In this document: piece by piece, positions 24,275-36,625 of the stretch
How the letters are laid out: every line of letters begins with the position of its first letter
Numbering within the stretch: the stretch's first letter is position 1
DNA from: Rhodamnia argentea
Taxonomy: Eukaryota; Streptophyta; Magnoliopsida; Myrtales; Myrtaceae
Assembly (NCBI RefSeq): GCF_020921035.1
Contig: NC_063158.1
Location: 26,212,178-26,276,177 of the forward strand
Length of the DNA stretch: 64,000 bases
Direction: 5' to 3'
The notes under the pieces: model-generated
Database searches by the model: none
Told to the model about the DNA's origin: nothing
The model's input: the letters and a program-made list of their open reading frames with translations, nothing else
Made by a program: the position numbers and the translations under genes

Positions 24275-24799
24275 TTTGCAAGTATTCTTCTCGCGTGTGC
24301 AATATGATAACTATGTTTATAGTCCCCAGGTTTGTAAAAGCTAAGACTCTTCTTATTACTGCCATGTAATGGACTCATCTATTAATTCCTTAATACTGAG
24401 AGGCCTTTAAGTCTTCTTCTTATTTTCGAATGGCTTTTTTCCGGATTCAACTTCGATGCAGTGGAGACGAAAAGCCACTGAATTGCAACTCGCACGGACG
24501 AAAATCTCTTTAGGTTTTTCAGAAAGTAGTAAACTACATGATCCTTATATATGAAACATAACAAACTAATACAGTCGCAACCCTTTTCTCTAGAGAGAAT
24601 TGATTATATAATAATCTTTAGGTGATTGTTACCCAACGGTCTTCTTTTCATCACAAAAAAATGGAGAGTAATTAATTAAAAATTATTGCGGGTCCACTCT
24701 TTTAAGAATTTGCGGCTTGCAATATAGTGTTATTGAATTGCAATAAAATAGGACACTAACCCTTAAAAGTGCAAAAAGAATGGACGGAACACGACTGGT
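24275..24799. other. 3' flank of gene C
   Basis: Nearly the same as the 3' flank of gene E (46589-46900), for example tttgcaagtattcttctcgc near 24274, which shows that C and E are sister copies including their 3' ends. No separate gene. Confidence 0.5.
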
Positions 24800-25230
24800 A
24801 CCTTTGAACTCAAAAGTATTTGAGTGTATCGTTAGACTTAGTCTACTTTTATTTTATTCATCGTAATCTAACATGCTTATTTGTAAATTCGTATATATAT
24901 AATTTTTTTTTAAATTCTTCATTAAAAATTCTTTTTTGTATTGATTCTCTTTTTCTCATCTTAATAATTCCGATTACATCCTACCTTGAAGAGATATGCT
25001 TCAATTTATTTATAAACTTACCGACTTATGATGAAGTAACGTCATTTCTTCTCTTAGATATATTCTATATCACGAAAAGTTAATCGCTAGTTAGATGCTA
25101 GGTGAGCCTCAACTTGATCAATGAGCGGACACCAAACCTGTCCCAATGTGAACTTGCTTGGAATGAGACAGGTAAGACTTGTTCGGGGTCGATTTCCGAG
25201 TTAAATGGGCTCGGTTGCTCACCTCTAAAT
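24800..25230. repeat. Repeat shared with 29830-30180
   Basis: Both regions carry, in order, agtctacttttattttatt, ttctctttttctcatcttaa, catcctaccttgaa, gttaatcgctagttagac-like and catgtgaacttgct-like phrases. This looks like a dispersed or duplicated non-coding repeat. No open frame is shared. Confidence 0.55.
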
Positions 25231-26919
25231 TTGATTAGATAAATTGAAAACAAGGGGACCTAACTGGAAAAGCGATGAAAGGGGTTGAAAAGTAAAACTT
25301 AGCCTACTTTTTATGTAGGGATTACATTGGGATTTTTATATTCGTTTTGAGTGGGGAGTTTAACATGTGCACTACTAATTAAGAATCAGACTGCAAATAA
25401 AGAACTTTGGTTTTAGCTTTTTTCAGATGCGAATTAGTTATAATCTATGCAACTTTAGCAGAGACTGCGAAGATCAATCGTATATAAGCTCATTGAGAAC
25501 AAGCTTCTAAAAGGACATCATTCGTCAGCCTGAAGGTATGTGGACTGGCATTACAATTATGTTACTTAAGAACATACTTAACAACTAGCCTTCACGATCT
25601 TCCTCCATGCACAGGTAGAATTACTGCTGGGTGTCGCAGACCACGATCATTTGATTTGCTCGATTTAAGATGATGCCATCCCTGTGATGTAGTGGGATTA
25701 ATTCGTAGGCCAGTCAATCTGGACTCAATCGAGACAGATTTCTAAAGTACATGACGTTTATGGAGAAAATGAAAAGGAGAAAGGCTCGATTGAGAACAAA
25801 TTCCTAAAGCATGCGACGTCTACTCAAAAAATCAAAAGTATAAGGGCTTGGCTAACCCAAAACAAAAGTTCGGTGGCTATATTGGACTTTTTCCCCCAAA
25901 TAATATCCAACTCTATCCACACGTAAGAAAATTACTGTTCCAATTTGGACCCAGGCGCGCTAACATCTGAATTTTTGTCAACAATTCAAAGTCTTATTCT
26001 TAATAACAAAGCACAATATATAGTTAAGGACACACTCTCATCCCTCAATACAAATCTAACACCGTAAACATTCAGCGGCCAATCACCACTAGATTCAATG
26101 ATGAGCATAGCCGAGGAATTTCCCACTCCATTTGCAATGATTTGCGGTGCGCGTCTAGGCTCGACGTCCTCATCACCATCGCCATGCAGAGTCACCAATA
26201 TTAAAATGTTGAAAGAACACGGATCAAATATGTGTAAGGAACTACCAAATATATATCTAAATCTAGTTTGAGAGAGTAAAACCCTCAAATTTGACCTAAA
26301 TCTAAATCAAAGGGGGAGACGGACTAATCTTGGAAGCATTGTAGAGTCACATCATGAGCATCCTCCTCGATAACTGCTGGTTGGACAAATGACCGAACTA
26401 GTCTCCACGTACATTCAAGATCACCTGCATAAATTTATTCACGCACATAAACTCCCAGAACAGATCAGAAAAGAAAAGAAAGACAAAAGGGAGAAAAGGG
26501 AGAGGGGTGAGGAGGGAGAGAAGGTCCTCTCTCTCCCTCAGTGTTGGCACTTGAGCGGTGGCTCCTGCTAGGAAAAAGGAGAGAAACCCCTAAGGAGAAC
26601 AGGGGAGATAGTCTATTTGGGATTTGCTAGACTTGAAAATCTTTTATGCATCTCAAGAATTCATTGAGTTTTATTTTAATATATGAATGACATCTTTCTG
26701 ACAAAAAAAAAAGAAAGAAAGAAAGAAAGAAAGAGATCTTATTCTTAATAAAAATTAGAAACTAGCTAAAAGAAGAAGAAGAAAGAAACACTAGCTGAAA
26801 ACTAAAAAAATAATAATAAAGAAAGAAAGAAAGAAAGAGTCGTTCAAATTTCTTAATAAAAAGGGCTGGCCCAGAAGTTGCGCGCCCAATTTGGCCAACT
26901 CCCCATTTTTTTTTTATTG
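25231..26919. other. Intergenic DNA with AAAG microsatellites
   Basis: No recognisable gene. Runs of aaag occur near 26710-26735 and 26819-26839. A minus-strand open frame at 25986-26288 shows no known motif. Confidence 0.35.
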
Positions 26920-29285
26920 ATTTGGGCCTGGTTTGACGATATTGTGGACGTCTGGTTTTAAATCGCTGCTTCGCTCTCTCGATCACTAAACTGAGTTGCT
27001 TGTCCTGTGTTCGTCGAAATGCCTGACTGAAACTCGTGTGCAAATCTGAGGAGTGTTATCATGCTTAGCATCTGGATTGGTTGTTGTTCCGTACAGACGT
27101 TTAAAACTCCCGTCATGTGTAATGTTGTTTAACTGGGTATGTCATCGAAGCATGTTCCCGGGATTGAAGTTTGTTTCTGCTGGTTGTCGAAGAAGTTGAG
27201 AGAGGTCTTGAGTGAATTTACCTGTAAAATGTTTTTTTGATGATTTTTTTGTAGTAAGGTGTATGAGCGTGAGGGCCCAAAACATTCTGCATTGCTTATT
27301 TCGCAACTTAAGGTTGAGTTTGAAGTCGATTTCGATATTCGCTTGAAAAAGTGATCGGGATTGAAAACTATTTTTCACTGATAGGAATTAAACCTTTTCT
27401 AGAAGCCTCTGGATTAACGTGTTGCATTATAGAGTCATTTTCCTAGTTGCTCACCACTTGTTCGACGAAATGCATAAGTCAGATTCGTGATTGTTAGCTT
27501 GTGTTATGGATGGTTTGCAAAGCAATCCGTTATGTCTCAGATGGTTTTGTTAAAAAAAAAATAACTACTTGTGGTGTCTGCTAGTCCATTTCCTGTCAAC
27601 CGAGATTTTCCTTCACTTATTGATGGTCTGATTTTATTGTCTTTTGAGTACTTTACTGACCACCCCTTTCTGCTATCTTGTGCATTCTATGTGACTCAAT
27701 GGTGATTAGCAGAGGTTCCCGGTGAAAAATATGGTTTCAAATCACTGACGCACATGATGATTTTCCAGTAAATTTCGCTAGCCGAATTCCAGTTTTACGT
27801 TATCTTCCTATGCATATTGGTACTGTTTGATTCGTATTTGTGAAACCTTTAGTGGTTAGTGGTGGTGGAAGTGAGGGTTAACGGCAGTGGCCGAAGATGA
27901 TAGGTCGCTGGGGTTAGCCAGTGACACAGGTTCGTGCTATGGTCGGTTCACTATAAATATTAATTCGGACATAATGCTCCACATTGATGGGCCAAAAAGT
28001 TGCTGAAAATAAGCCTGACTTTTCTCGTCATGATTTGAGGATCTCTATGTGACATAAACTTCATGCAAATATGATGCCACTTTGATATGTTTGCATATAC
28101 TTTTGTATGCTGAGTCGAAAGAGGAAATTCATGTTAATAATGCTGTACTTGTTAGGCATTTGTTGGGATCATGGCTGTCAGAGCGGCGTATGTCTTGAAT
28201 TCGCTTGTTTCATAGTTTAAAGTGCCATACATGATCAAGATCTCTAGGATTCCTGGCTGTAAACGTTACCATTGACTGAAATTTGCAGGAACTCCATTGG
28301 AATTTGATGGCTGTGACCCTCGAGCTTCAATTTAACCTCAATTTGATCCTAATTTGAGACTATACTCATCATAAGAGCTTACATACACACGTGAGAAGAT
28401 ATTGCATCATTGCTGATTTGATTTTTGCCAAATGCTTGTATTTCGGGTCTTGTGTACTCTGTTTCAGTACTGATCGTAACTCGTAAGAGCTTACAACACG
28501 ATGTTACCACTACCCTCTGCTTTCGTGCTTGATCACCTCCTGTTGGGCTGGCGATCAAAGCTAGCAGGCCGCCAGTTCCTCCTGATCAGCAACTCACATG
28601 TTTCTTCTTAAAAAGACAACTGACAAATCCTAAGTGAAATATCTGAACTGACTTTTGCTGATGTATTGTGCGCTTTGGAATTGCCATTTTGTTGTGCTTT
28701 TCTTTGGCAAGCAGTGAACATGGTCGACGCTCAGATTGAGCAGCCGAAGCTCACGAACACAATCATAAGGTCAGTCTCACTGTTCTCCATCGGACTTCAT
28801 GTATTAAGCTCGTTCTGCACTTCTCAGACTTTGCTGGTTTGTATCTGGTTTGATTTTCCGCTTGAATTTGGGAGTGGATTGTTTGGTTATTGGTTAGGCG
28901 TTTGAGTCAAATTGCATCATGTGAAGCGGGTGAAGAAGAAGTGTCTCGAAGGAGGTACATTCTTGGTTCATGAGCATGTCGGTTTTATGCGGTGTCTCTT
29001 ATTGTTGCTGGTGTGATTGGTCACTTAATGATAATGGCATTTGAACATCATTGTTTCTTACATCTTTGGAATTGTGTAGTTGCTTAACTGGGTCTTTCTA
29101 TTGCCTTTTGTTCCTGGTTACCCTATAAAAGTTCAATCAAATCATTGAAATATTGTTTTCCTCATGCGAAGGTCGTTTACCAGAAAAGAGGATTTAGAAT
29201 CTTCTGACCCCATGCATGTCAATTGTCATCAGATCGAAGAAATTTTATCTGTTTTTAAGCCCCAAAGCTATGAGAAAGCTAATCA
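26920..29285. repeat. Duplicated block, copy 1 (decayed genic DNA of unknown identity)
   Basis: About 2 kb (27100-29260) matches 36630-40700 nearly throughout. A candidate exon near 28710-28770 (NMVDAQIEQPKLTNTIIR, between an AG and a GTCAGT) is largely deleted in copy 2. In copy 1 the stretch around 28555-28600 lacks the ATG-bearing candidate exon present in copy 2 at 39772-39832. I do not recognise the parent protein. The 5' part reads like the leader and first introns of an expressed gene. A third, partial copy lies at 30188-30380. Confidence 0.6.
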
Positions 29286-29600
29286 AGTAACGGAAAACAG
29301 GAATATTGAGAGTATGACAAAAGGTTAGCTAAACCTTAAAAAAGAAACTAGCTCCAATGGTGTCTTCCAATAGAAATTAAGATGTCTTGACGCACTTAGA
29401 AAATTAACATAATGAAGAAAATAAATTGAGATATGCATACTAAGTGAATATCCTTAAACTAACTTAATTAAAGAAGGATATATCAAACTCCAAAATCCTA
29501 CATTCCCCAATTAAAAAAACGTAAATCCAAACTTCAGGAGCCCCACATCATTCTTCCTCCATTAGGAAAAAAAAAACAACCCCAAGTTTAAAAGGGGGGG
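29286..29600. repeat. Repeat shared with 12480-12730
   Basis: Same order of phrases as 12480-12730 (for example gctaaaccttaaaaa and gtaaatccaaacttc), ending at the homopolymer tract. It was joined to the end of the duplicated block. No coding capacity. Confidence 0.45.
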
Positions 29601-29628
29601 GTTTAAAAAAAAAAAAAAAAAAAAAAAA

Positions 29629-29699
<71 letters not shown>

Positions 29700-29706
29700 T
29701 TTTCCT

Positions 29707-29737
<31 letters not shown>

Positions 29738-29783
29738 TATAAAAAATATTTAAAATTTATTAAAAAAAAAAAAAAAAAAAAAT
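29577..29783. other. Homopolymer tract, probable assembly or base-calling problem
   Basis: About 200 bases made almost only of long A runs, with short G, T and C islands and one long T run. Such a mix of consecutive homopolymers is unusual for genomic DNA and suggests unreliable consensus. Confidence 0.6.
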
Positions 29784-29829
29784 GATCTTTTTGCACATTA
29801 TGGGTCAATGTCATATTTTATTGAAGCTA

Positions 29830-30380
29830 CAGTGTATCATTGGATTTAGTCTACTTTTGTTTTATTAATCACAATCTAACATATTTATTTTTAAATTCAT
29901 GTATTTTGAGTTTTATGTTAGCTTTTGTTTCTTTTTAAAAATCCTTTTTGTCACAATTCTCTTTTTCTCATCTTAATAATTACGACCACATCCTACCTTG
30001 AAAAGATATGCTTTAGTTTTGTTTATATCTCGAAAGTTAATCGCTAGTTAGACACTAGGCGTGCCTCAACCTTATCAATGAACGGAGACTAAACCCATCC
30101 CCATGTGAACTTGCTAGGAAGGATTCGGATAAGACTTGTTCTGGCCAATTTCTGAGTTAAATAGGCTCGGTTCTAGATTCGATTATCTTGGGTTGTTGTT
30201 CGGAACAGACGTTTAAAATTCCGGTCATGCGTAATGTTGTGTAGCTGAGTAAGTCATCGAAGCATGTTCACGGGATTGAAGTTTGTGTTCGCTGGTCGTG
30301 GAAGGAGTTGAGGAAGGTCTTGAGTGAAATTTACCTGTAAAAAGTTTGTATGTTGATTTTTTCTGTGAGGAAGGTCTTGA
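29830..30380. repeat. Repeat shared with 24800-25230, followed by partial third copy of the duplicated block
   Basis: 29830-30180 repeats 24800-25230. From about 30188 the sequence switches to the start of the duplicated block (gttgttcggaacagacg, then gtcatcgaagcatgttc and gggattgaagtttgtg) and ends at about 30330-30380. The switch point marks a rearrangement. Confidence 0.55.
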
Positions 30381-31424
30381 CTAACGATGACCATGCAAAA
30401 GGGAGGTCATGGAGACCACAATGGTGTAGGCGACGGTGTATTTCTTCAGACGCAGCTTTGCCAGAGGACCGAAGTCCTCGATCATTATCTATCTAGCAGT
30501 GAAAAAATAATAAAGATCGAATGGCACTGTCACTTGTCTAGCAGTAACAAATGCATATGTTCAAATAACTTTAGTAAAATAGTTGTGCACTTGAATAAAC
30601 TAAGTGAATTTCAACTTGAATAGTTCTTTGTGAAAACGTACTTGATGTGATGATCACCATTGATCTCATCTCGATTCCCCTGTCTACCCTAAGAATGGTC
30701 ACTTCCACTAGCCCCAAGTCCACTCGAAACTCGCTCTCTTCATCACTCGGTTCTTCTTCTATTACGTTGACTTGAGAAGGAGCCAACACATCTTCGCCGT
30801 CCTCTTTTTTTTCTCCTCATTCTTCATATAGTTGTAATAGGAACACTCGGTAACTTTCATCTTACCAAACGGAACTTCTGAGACATTTTTTTCTGTCTTC
30901 TTCTTCTCCTCCCCCTCCTCCTTCGAATAGAAACAGCAAGAACACACTGTAACTTTCATCTTCGCCAAACGGCTCTTCACATTGGTCATCTTTGATTCCG
31001 TTGTCATTGTCGTACTCTTCTTCTCTTCCTTCTTCATTACTATGGAGGTTATTCATCACTCCACCTCGTATTCATGAAGTTTTTGGTTGGCAAATTAAGA
31101 TGTTCTCCCACATTTTTTTGGATTTTTAATCGACTCACAATATATTAGTGGTGACTCCAAACTAAATTGATTGTATGTTTAATTAATTGAGTAAAAAAAA
31201 CCTCAAAGTTGCGATTGATATATGCTGGAGAGAGTCAGCACTAAATATTTGCTTTAGCAATCCATTAATTTTTCTTTGGTGGTTCATCTATGGAAAAGTT
31301 GAGTTTCCACATTGGAAAAGGAAAAGTGCAAAAAATAAAATAAAAATAAAAACAAAAAACGGAAGGAAAGGATCAAATGGAAAAGAATAGAAAAAGGACA
31401 ACAAATTTGAACAGCCAATAGCAA
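30381..31424. other. Intergenic DNA with a two-copy acidic/basic coding-like repeat on the minus strand
   Basis: A minus-strand open frame at 30762-31037 contains the phrase KMKVTxCS twice (near 30858 and 30955), each followed by a run of lysine and glutamate. The repeat unit is about 97 bp. There is no known domain. It may be a fragment of a retroelement gag or plain low-complexity DNA. Confidence 0.3.
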
Positions 31425-33720
31425 ATGTAGTAAAGTATTAAACATAGGTTGTGACTTTATGTCATAATTTTGATGGATTGATCGATTAAATAACAATTCA
31501 TAAAACGTTTTTCGAAGATAAAAGAATAATTGCTTCCACTTTTGAGAACATGCTCTCTCCAAATTGGGTGTGGACTAGTGATTAATTTATTCTCTGCCAA
31601 CGTCACCATAAGAAACAAAGAAGCACTTTTAATGATGCAGGAGCCTAACACGTTACATTGAAGACATGTTTATACCAACATATATTATATGATTATCTTT
31701 GCCCATGACCTTTATGTTGTCTTTCGTTAGCTATCAGCTATAATAAATCTTTTATATTGCCAGTAATCAAGATTGAAGAGGCTATTAACTAGTTAAGTAT
31801 GCAAAGTACTTTTTGTCTCCAAGAATTCTCCTTTTTCTCCATTTTTTTTCCCGACAAAGAACGGAATAAAGACATGATAGTACAAACGTTTTACATGGGA
31901 TGGCAAATTTAGCACTTTGCTCTTTTTGATCTTCCCAGTAATTATCACAATTTCGACTTTTAGAAAACAAAGTGAGACGCTATTCTTCTTTTCACAAATG
32001 GCGTTTTTTCTTCAAATATATATTTATCTTGACTTTTTCAAAAGCTTAACAAACTTATTTGGGAAGCTTGAAACCAGCTCTTATTTGAGTTACCTTACCA
32101 AAAAAAAAAAAAAAACACTTATTTGAGTTATACCAACATACATTTGGTTATTTTGAAATTATTAACTGCTACAATAATTTACCCGGATTCATTTTGCATT
32201 GCTAAGAGACGTGTTAAGGTCATGAACTCTTATACGAAATTACCAATTCTTATTTGAGTCCACTTACCAGTGTTCTTTTGATTGTTTCAAGGTATCAACT
32301 ATTCGTATAATTTACAGACATGTTTTTTCTGGGAGCTTGTCAATTATTCATAGATAGCAAACACTTATTAAAATGATCGACGCTTCAAATAATTTATCAC
32401 TATATTTGTGAAGCTCGTGTAGCCAACTTCAGAACAAAGTCATGGTCTTATTTGAGTCAGTTATCATCATTTATTTAGTTGTTTCGAAATTCCAACTAAA
32501 GGTCGGCTTTTGATAGTCATAGGATATGAGACATTTGAGTTTAAATAATTAACTCCTCCTCAAAGTAAGCGAGTAGCTATGTAAACTAACTTCGCATTAG
32601 GGTTTTTGCAATACGTAGTTATGATTCACGAAAGCATTCCTAAATCTTTTGGGTTAAATGCTTTGGAGTTCAAAGCAAGTGAACTATTATAGCGGCCATC
32701 TGATATACGATTATGGAGAGCTCGACTGCCAATTACATTAAAGAGGAGCAAGTGATGAAGAACCCACCAATTATTCACCAGTTTATACATCAATTGTCAA
32801 ATTTGGCGTGCACCCACGATTTGAAGTTTCCCGAGCAAATTCGATATTAAACTCGAAATTTTCGTCTGATTAATTGAATGGTAACGAATATAGAACTTGC
32901 CTCCATTTATTGAATTGAATCCAAGAACCAATGCGAGGTCTTGAGCTTGAGGATTGTGCTTAGGTTTATACGTCGGCTCGTTTCAAAATAAAGGAGGAAA
33001 AAAGTCTCATGCTATTAACTCCTCAACGTATGATTAAGTTCTGCAAATTATCTTTTTTAGTTTGCGATTAGCAATAACAAGTAAGTTGTGACTGATTTTC
33101 TATTACCTTGGAAAGATTCGATGGGTTGATGGGATGGAAGCGGCACTTTTATTTATTTTTCCCCTTATTTTTTTTTTCTTTTCAACTTTATTCGCACTTT
33201 ACTTACATGGAGAAATAAAAAGAGGGAAAAAAAAAGGAAATTGACAGGGGAGAGAGAACTCCCCTTTGAGCAAAATCACCGTTCCTATGAGATCAAGCAA
33301 AGAATAATGCTACTTTAGAAACGAGTACGCGTTGTGTTCACTCATTTCACAGGCGTTGCATATACTCCAGCAAATGTAATATAGTATAGCCAGCATATGT
33401 CAAACTCATCCTATGCTCATGTCAAGAGGACCTTACGGTCACGCTTTGCCAGGCAATGAGGCTTACGAAGATCATATAGGCTATTTTTAAGCCTCGAAAA
33501 TCACTTAGATCTGATTAAGTCTCGAAAAAGAAGTTAGTGGCGATTAAGCCCCGAAACAGAATCGATCTATACACAGATACATTGTGTCATGTCTCAATAT
33601 GTAGGTTGACTACGAGCATTAAATCGAAACCATGGCACAACATGCCGCCATATAATCAATTTAAATAACATTCCTTCCGAAATATTTCCAGACAAGATCC
33701 ATCTGAGGCTCTAGAGTATT
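31425..33720. repeat. Upstream duplicated unit of gene D with degenerate array, copy 3
   Basis: Contains the agtaaagtattaaacat phrase (31428), the caacgtcaccataagaaac phrase (31599), a short version of the degenerate array (about 32020-32520), and the attacattaaagaggagcaag module (32728) with agattcgatgggttgat near 33114. All are shared in order with the units of C and E. No gene of its own. Confidence 0.6.
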
Positions 33721-33874
33721 AAATGCTCGATCCAGTTTTTAGAACGAGCAACCCATGAATCATGTCGTGCAATTCTTGCAAAACATAACAAGAAGTGAAA
33801 GAGCAAAAATGGGAAAGCGCGATAGGAGCGTAAATTTACAAGCCCGACGATTTCCTTACCGGTGGAAGAATATG

Positions 33875-33967
33875 TTGGGCCCCACTCACCCCAACCTGTC
33901 GTTGGGCCCACCAGTACACTTGTTGACTCCCCTAATTAAATTTTCTTTGACCGGGGCACTATATATG
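33875..33967 (+). promoter_or_regulatory. Promoter of gene D: TCP-type sites, W-box, TATA box
   Basis: TTGGGCCCCAC begins at 33875 and TTGGGCCCACC at 33902. TTGACT follows at about 33923 and TATATATG lies at 33960-33967, 78 bases before the ATG. The arrangement is as in gene C, so the promoter has stayed intact although the coding region has not. Confidence 0.55.
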
Positions 33968-34044
33968 ATTTTGCAAGTTCGCTACTTCCATCGACCATCA
34001 GCGAGCAAAGCCCCCCTCTGCTCCTACATTTCCCTAGTGACACG

Positions 34045-36216
34045 ATGAGCAGGAGCCTGGACGAAAAAGAAGAAGAAGAGGCTAGGGAGACTCGGCTTCG
34101 AGATGCAATAGAAAAGGATGATGTTGCTGAGGTACATAAACTAATTCGGGAGGAGCGAGAGCTCTTAGATCGCGTATCTAAGCACCCCTTCCCAGATACT
34201 CCTCTACATCTTGCAGCGGAAGCCGGAAAAACCCACGTAGCCATGGAGATAGCCATCTTGAAGAAGTCATTCACTCGGGAGCTGAATCCGGAGGGTTACA
34301 GCCCTATGCACTTGGCTTTGCAACACAAGCATTATCAAACCGTGAGGGCACTGATGACCCTCGACCCCGAGTTGATCCGAGTCCGAGGACGAGGTGGGAT
34401 CACCCCTTTGCATTTTTTAGCCGGGGAAAAAGGAGACAATGAAAGGGAGAACGTGGAGCTCCTGGCCGAATTCCTAATTGCTTGCAAATCATCCATCGAA
34501 AACTTAACGAGCCGATGCGAGATCGCGGTTCATGTTGCAGTCAAGAACCGACAATCTCAAAGCATTTAAAGTTTTGTTTGGATGGCTTAGGCGAGTCAAG
34601 TTGACAGAAATCTTGGATTGGAAAGACCAAGATGGTAACACCGTCTTACATATTGTTGTTTTAAAAAAACAGCCTGAGGTATGGTTCTTTGATTTCATGA
34701 TTGTGCTTGCTTTTGTTATTTTGATCCCTGAATTTGACATAATCTAATCCAATTATGATAATGAAATACCGGGGGTTGAATGTACATGGATTTAGAAACA
34801 TTGATAGAGAGGAGATTTGAGCTACGCTTTGTGTAAGGGTATATCATATAGTATTATCATTCTACTATTGACATTTGTCGATAAGTTTCTACTTGACGAT
34901 TGACACTTGATGTTGTACATCATGGTGTTGTAAACTGTAGAAATGTCCATAAATTTGCTTGGTAGGAGTGATCCAGTGGAAAAACAAGAAAACGATCAAC
35001 AAAAATGATTTATCAAGTGATGTGATATATTATAGGTGAATATTGTGATAATTGAACCGTATCGAAGCCTCCACAATAAAAAAATCTAACACCTATTTTT
35101 ATAAATCAGTTGAATCTTATCGTAAAGGATTAAGTATACCGGTCTAAGGTAGTCTTTATCTGCATAGGAAAAGAACTCACGTACATAATCTAATCGAATC
35201 CTAAGTATTTGAGTTGAATGTGATCAAATCCTAAACTTCTATGAATAGTCATAATCATTAGCACTTTTGCGAATTCGCCTATGTCACAGTTCGCATGCGC
35301 ACTTCCTTGCTGCCCGTGGTTGCATCCTTAGTGTCATTCAAACTTGAATGGCATGAGCTCACTTGGTGCACCACGGTAAAGCCAGCGACGAAGCAGTGAT
35401 TGCAATTGAGGGGATCCATGCTTCATTTTGTTCCCCTTGGCCTGTTTTTCAGATCATCAACCTGTTGATCGGGTATACAAATGTCTATGCGAAGAACTTC
35501 CAGGGTGAGACGGCTCAGGAAATCTTCGAAGCGAATCCTAGTGGCGATCGACATCTCGCGAAGAATTTCCTCATGGAAAGACCTCTATTAATACCTTTTC
35601 GTCGCAACCTCCCTCTAATACAATTTTTAAGCATGGGACCAGGCGTCTCTGAGAAGCTCACACTTTTGTTCGACTTCCACGATGAATCCGCTCGCACCAT
35701 AATCGTTGGAGTGGCTACCTTAATTGCGACCACCACATACCAAGCCGCGCTCACTCCACCAGGAGGATACTGGGGGGAAACTCTTCAAACCCCCTAGCCA
35801 ATTCCGCCGTCATCTCCGCCAATTCCAGCAGCATTGCCGTTGACACGCCACATCAGGCCGGAAACGTTATCCTGAGCGGCTCGAAACTACACACGTTCAC
35901 GGCCCTCAACAGTTTGGTTTTCTTGACCTCTCTCATCACAATCTGGATCACCGCTGTTTCCCTATTGCCCCGCACTCTCCCGGTTTACTTGTTAATTGGA
36001 TTAGTCGGTCTTTCCTTCTTTGCTACCGCTACAATCGAATTCCCAGAATCCGGCAAAGGCACAGCAATTATCATGGCGACTTATTATCCGATCCTGCTGG
36101 TTATCGGGACGGCTGTCCTCTTGCCCTTGCATATGACGTACATCCTGTCAGAATTTCGAATCGATGCCACAAGGAGACGCGTCGGCAAACTCTTAGAACT
36201 GGGAGGTCAGAAATAG
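34045..36216 (+). pseudogene. Gene D: ankyrin-repeat/PGG-domain (BDA1-like) pseudogene with two frameshifts
   Basis: Exon 1 (34045-34678) is 634 bases, one more than a multiple of three. An extra A near 34549-34550 (aaccgacaatctc, against aaccgcaacctc in paralogs) shifts the frame to a stop at 34567-34569. The second exon (35453-36216, acceptor TTTCAG intact) has a one-base deletion just after YWG (near 35776), giving a stop at 35795-35797. The true frame resumes and is open to 36216. The ankyrin motifs (TPLHLAAEAGKTHVAMEIA, SPMHLALQHKHYQTVRALM, ITPLHFLAGEKG), the PGG motif (ALTPPGGYW) and the membrane helices are otherwise well kept, so the decay is recent. Sequencing error at these two points is the main alternative. 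A truncated ankyrin-only protein could still be made. Confidence 0.8.
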
Positions 36217-36383
36217 TCAAGAAGTATTACTCACTTTTATATTTCTACCGTATGTAATATAACCCATGTCTGTCAGTCTCTAGTCTTGAGGTATTCAAGT
36301 ACTAGACTCTTTCTATTGGTTGCGTGTACTGGACTCATCTATCAATTCCTTAATCCTAGAACAACTTTAATCTTGCTTAAGGC

Positions 36384-36625
36384 ATGGCCGCCGCGATGCT
36401 TGCTTCTCTTGGGGACAGTTTTCAAGCTTCCTCATGTCTTTCTTTCGCAGAATCAAGCTGAACCAGGTCCTCATGATGAAGCCGTTCAAGAAGATGACGA
36501 CTAGTGCATCTCAAGTCTTGCTAGTTCAAGACTTTCCTGGGGAGGAGATGGTTTCCCCGTTGGACTTGCCTGAACTGACCTTGGACTGCATACTGGAGAG
36601 GCTCTCACCGGCTGGCGGTGTTGTA
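36384..36625 (+). pseudogene. F-box protein gene fragment (5' end)
   Basis: An open frame from 36434 contains a short basic lead and then VSPLDLPELTLDCILERLSP, the start of an F-box of the plant type in which LDLPELxLDCILERL opens the domain. The homology stops right after SPAG, and the frame continues into the duplicated block. So only the first part of the F-box remains and the protein could not bind SKP1 normally. Intact members are substrate adaptors of SCF ubiquitin ligases. The fragment begins where the 3' flank of gene D diverges from its paralogs, so it marks a breakpoint. Confidence 0.6.

Noticed and set aside
24178..24369. Short frames at the 3' end of genes C and E on both strands
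   Set aside because: They overlap the conserved PGG exon end and 3' flank and owe their conservation to the recent duplication.
30762..31037. Minus-strand 91-codon lysine/glutamate-rich frame as a gene
   Set aside because: Low complexity, no domain, overlapping frames on the same strand; kept only as a note.
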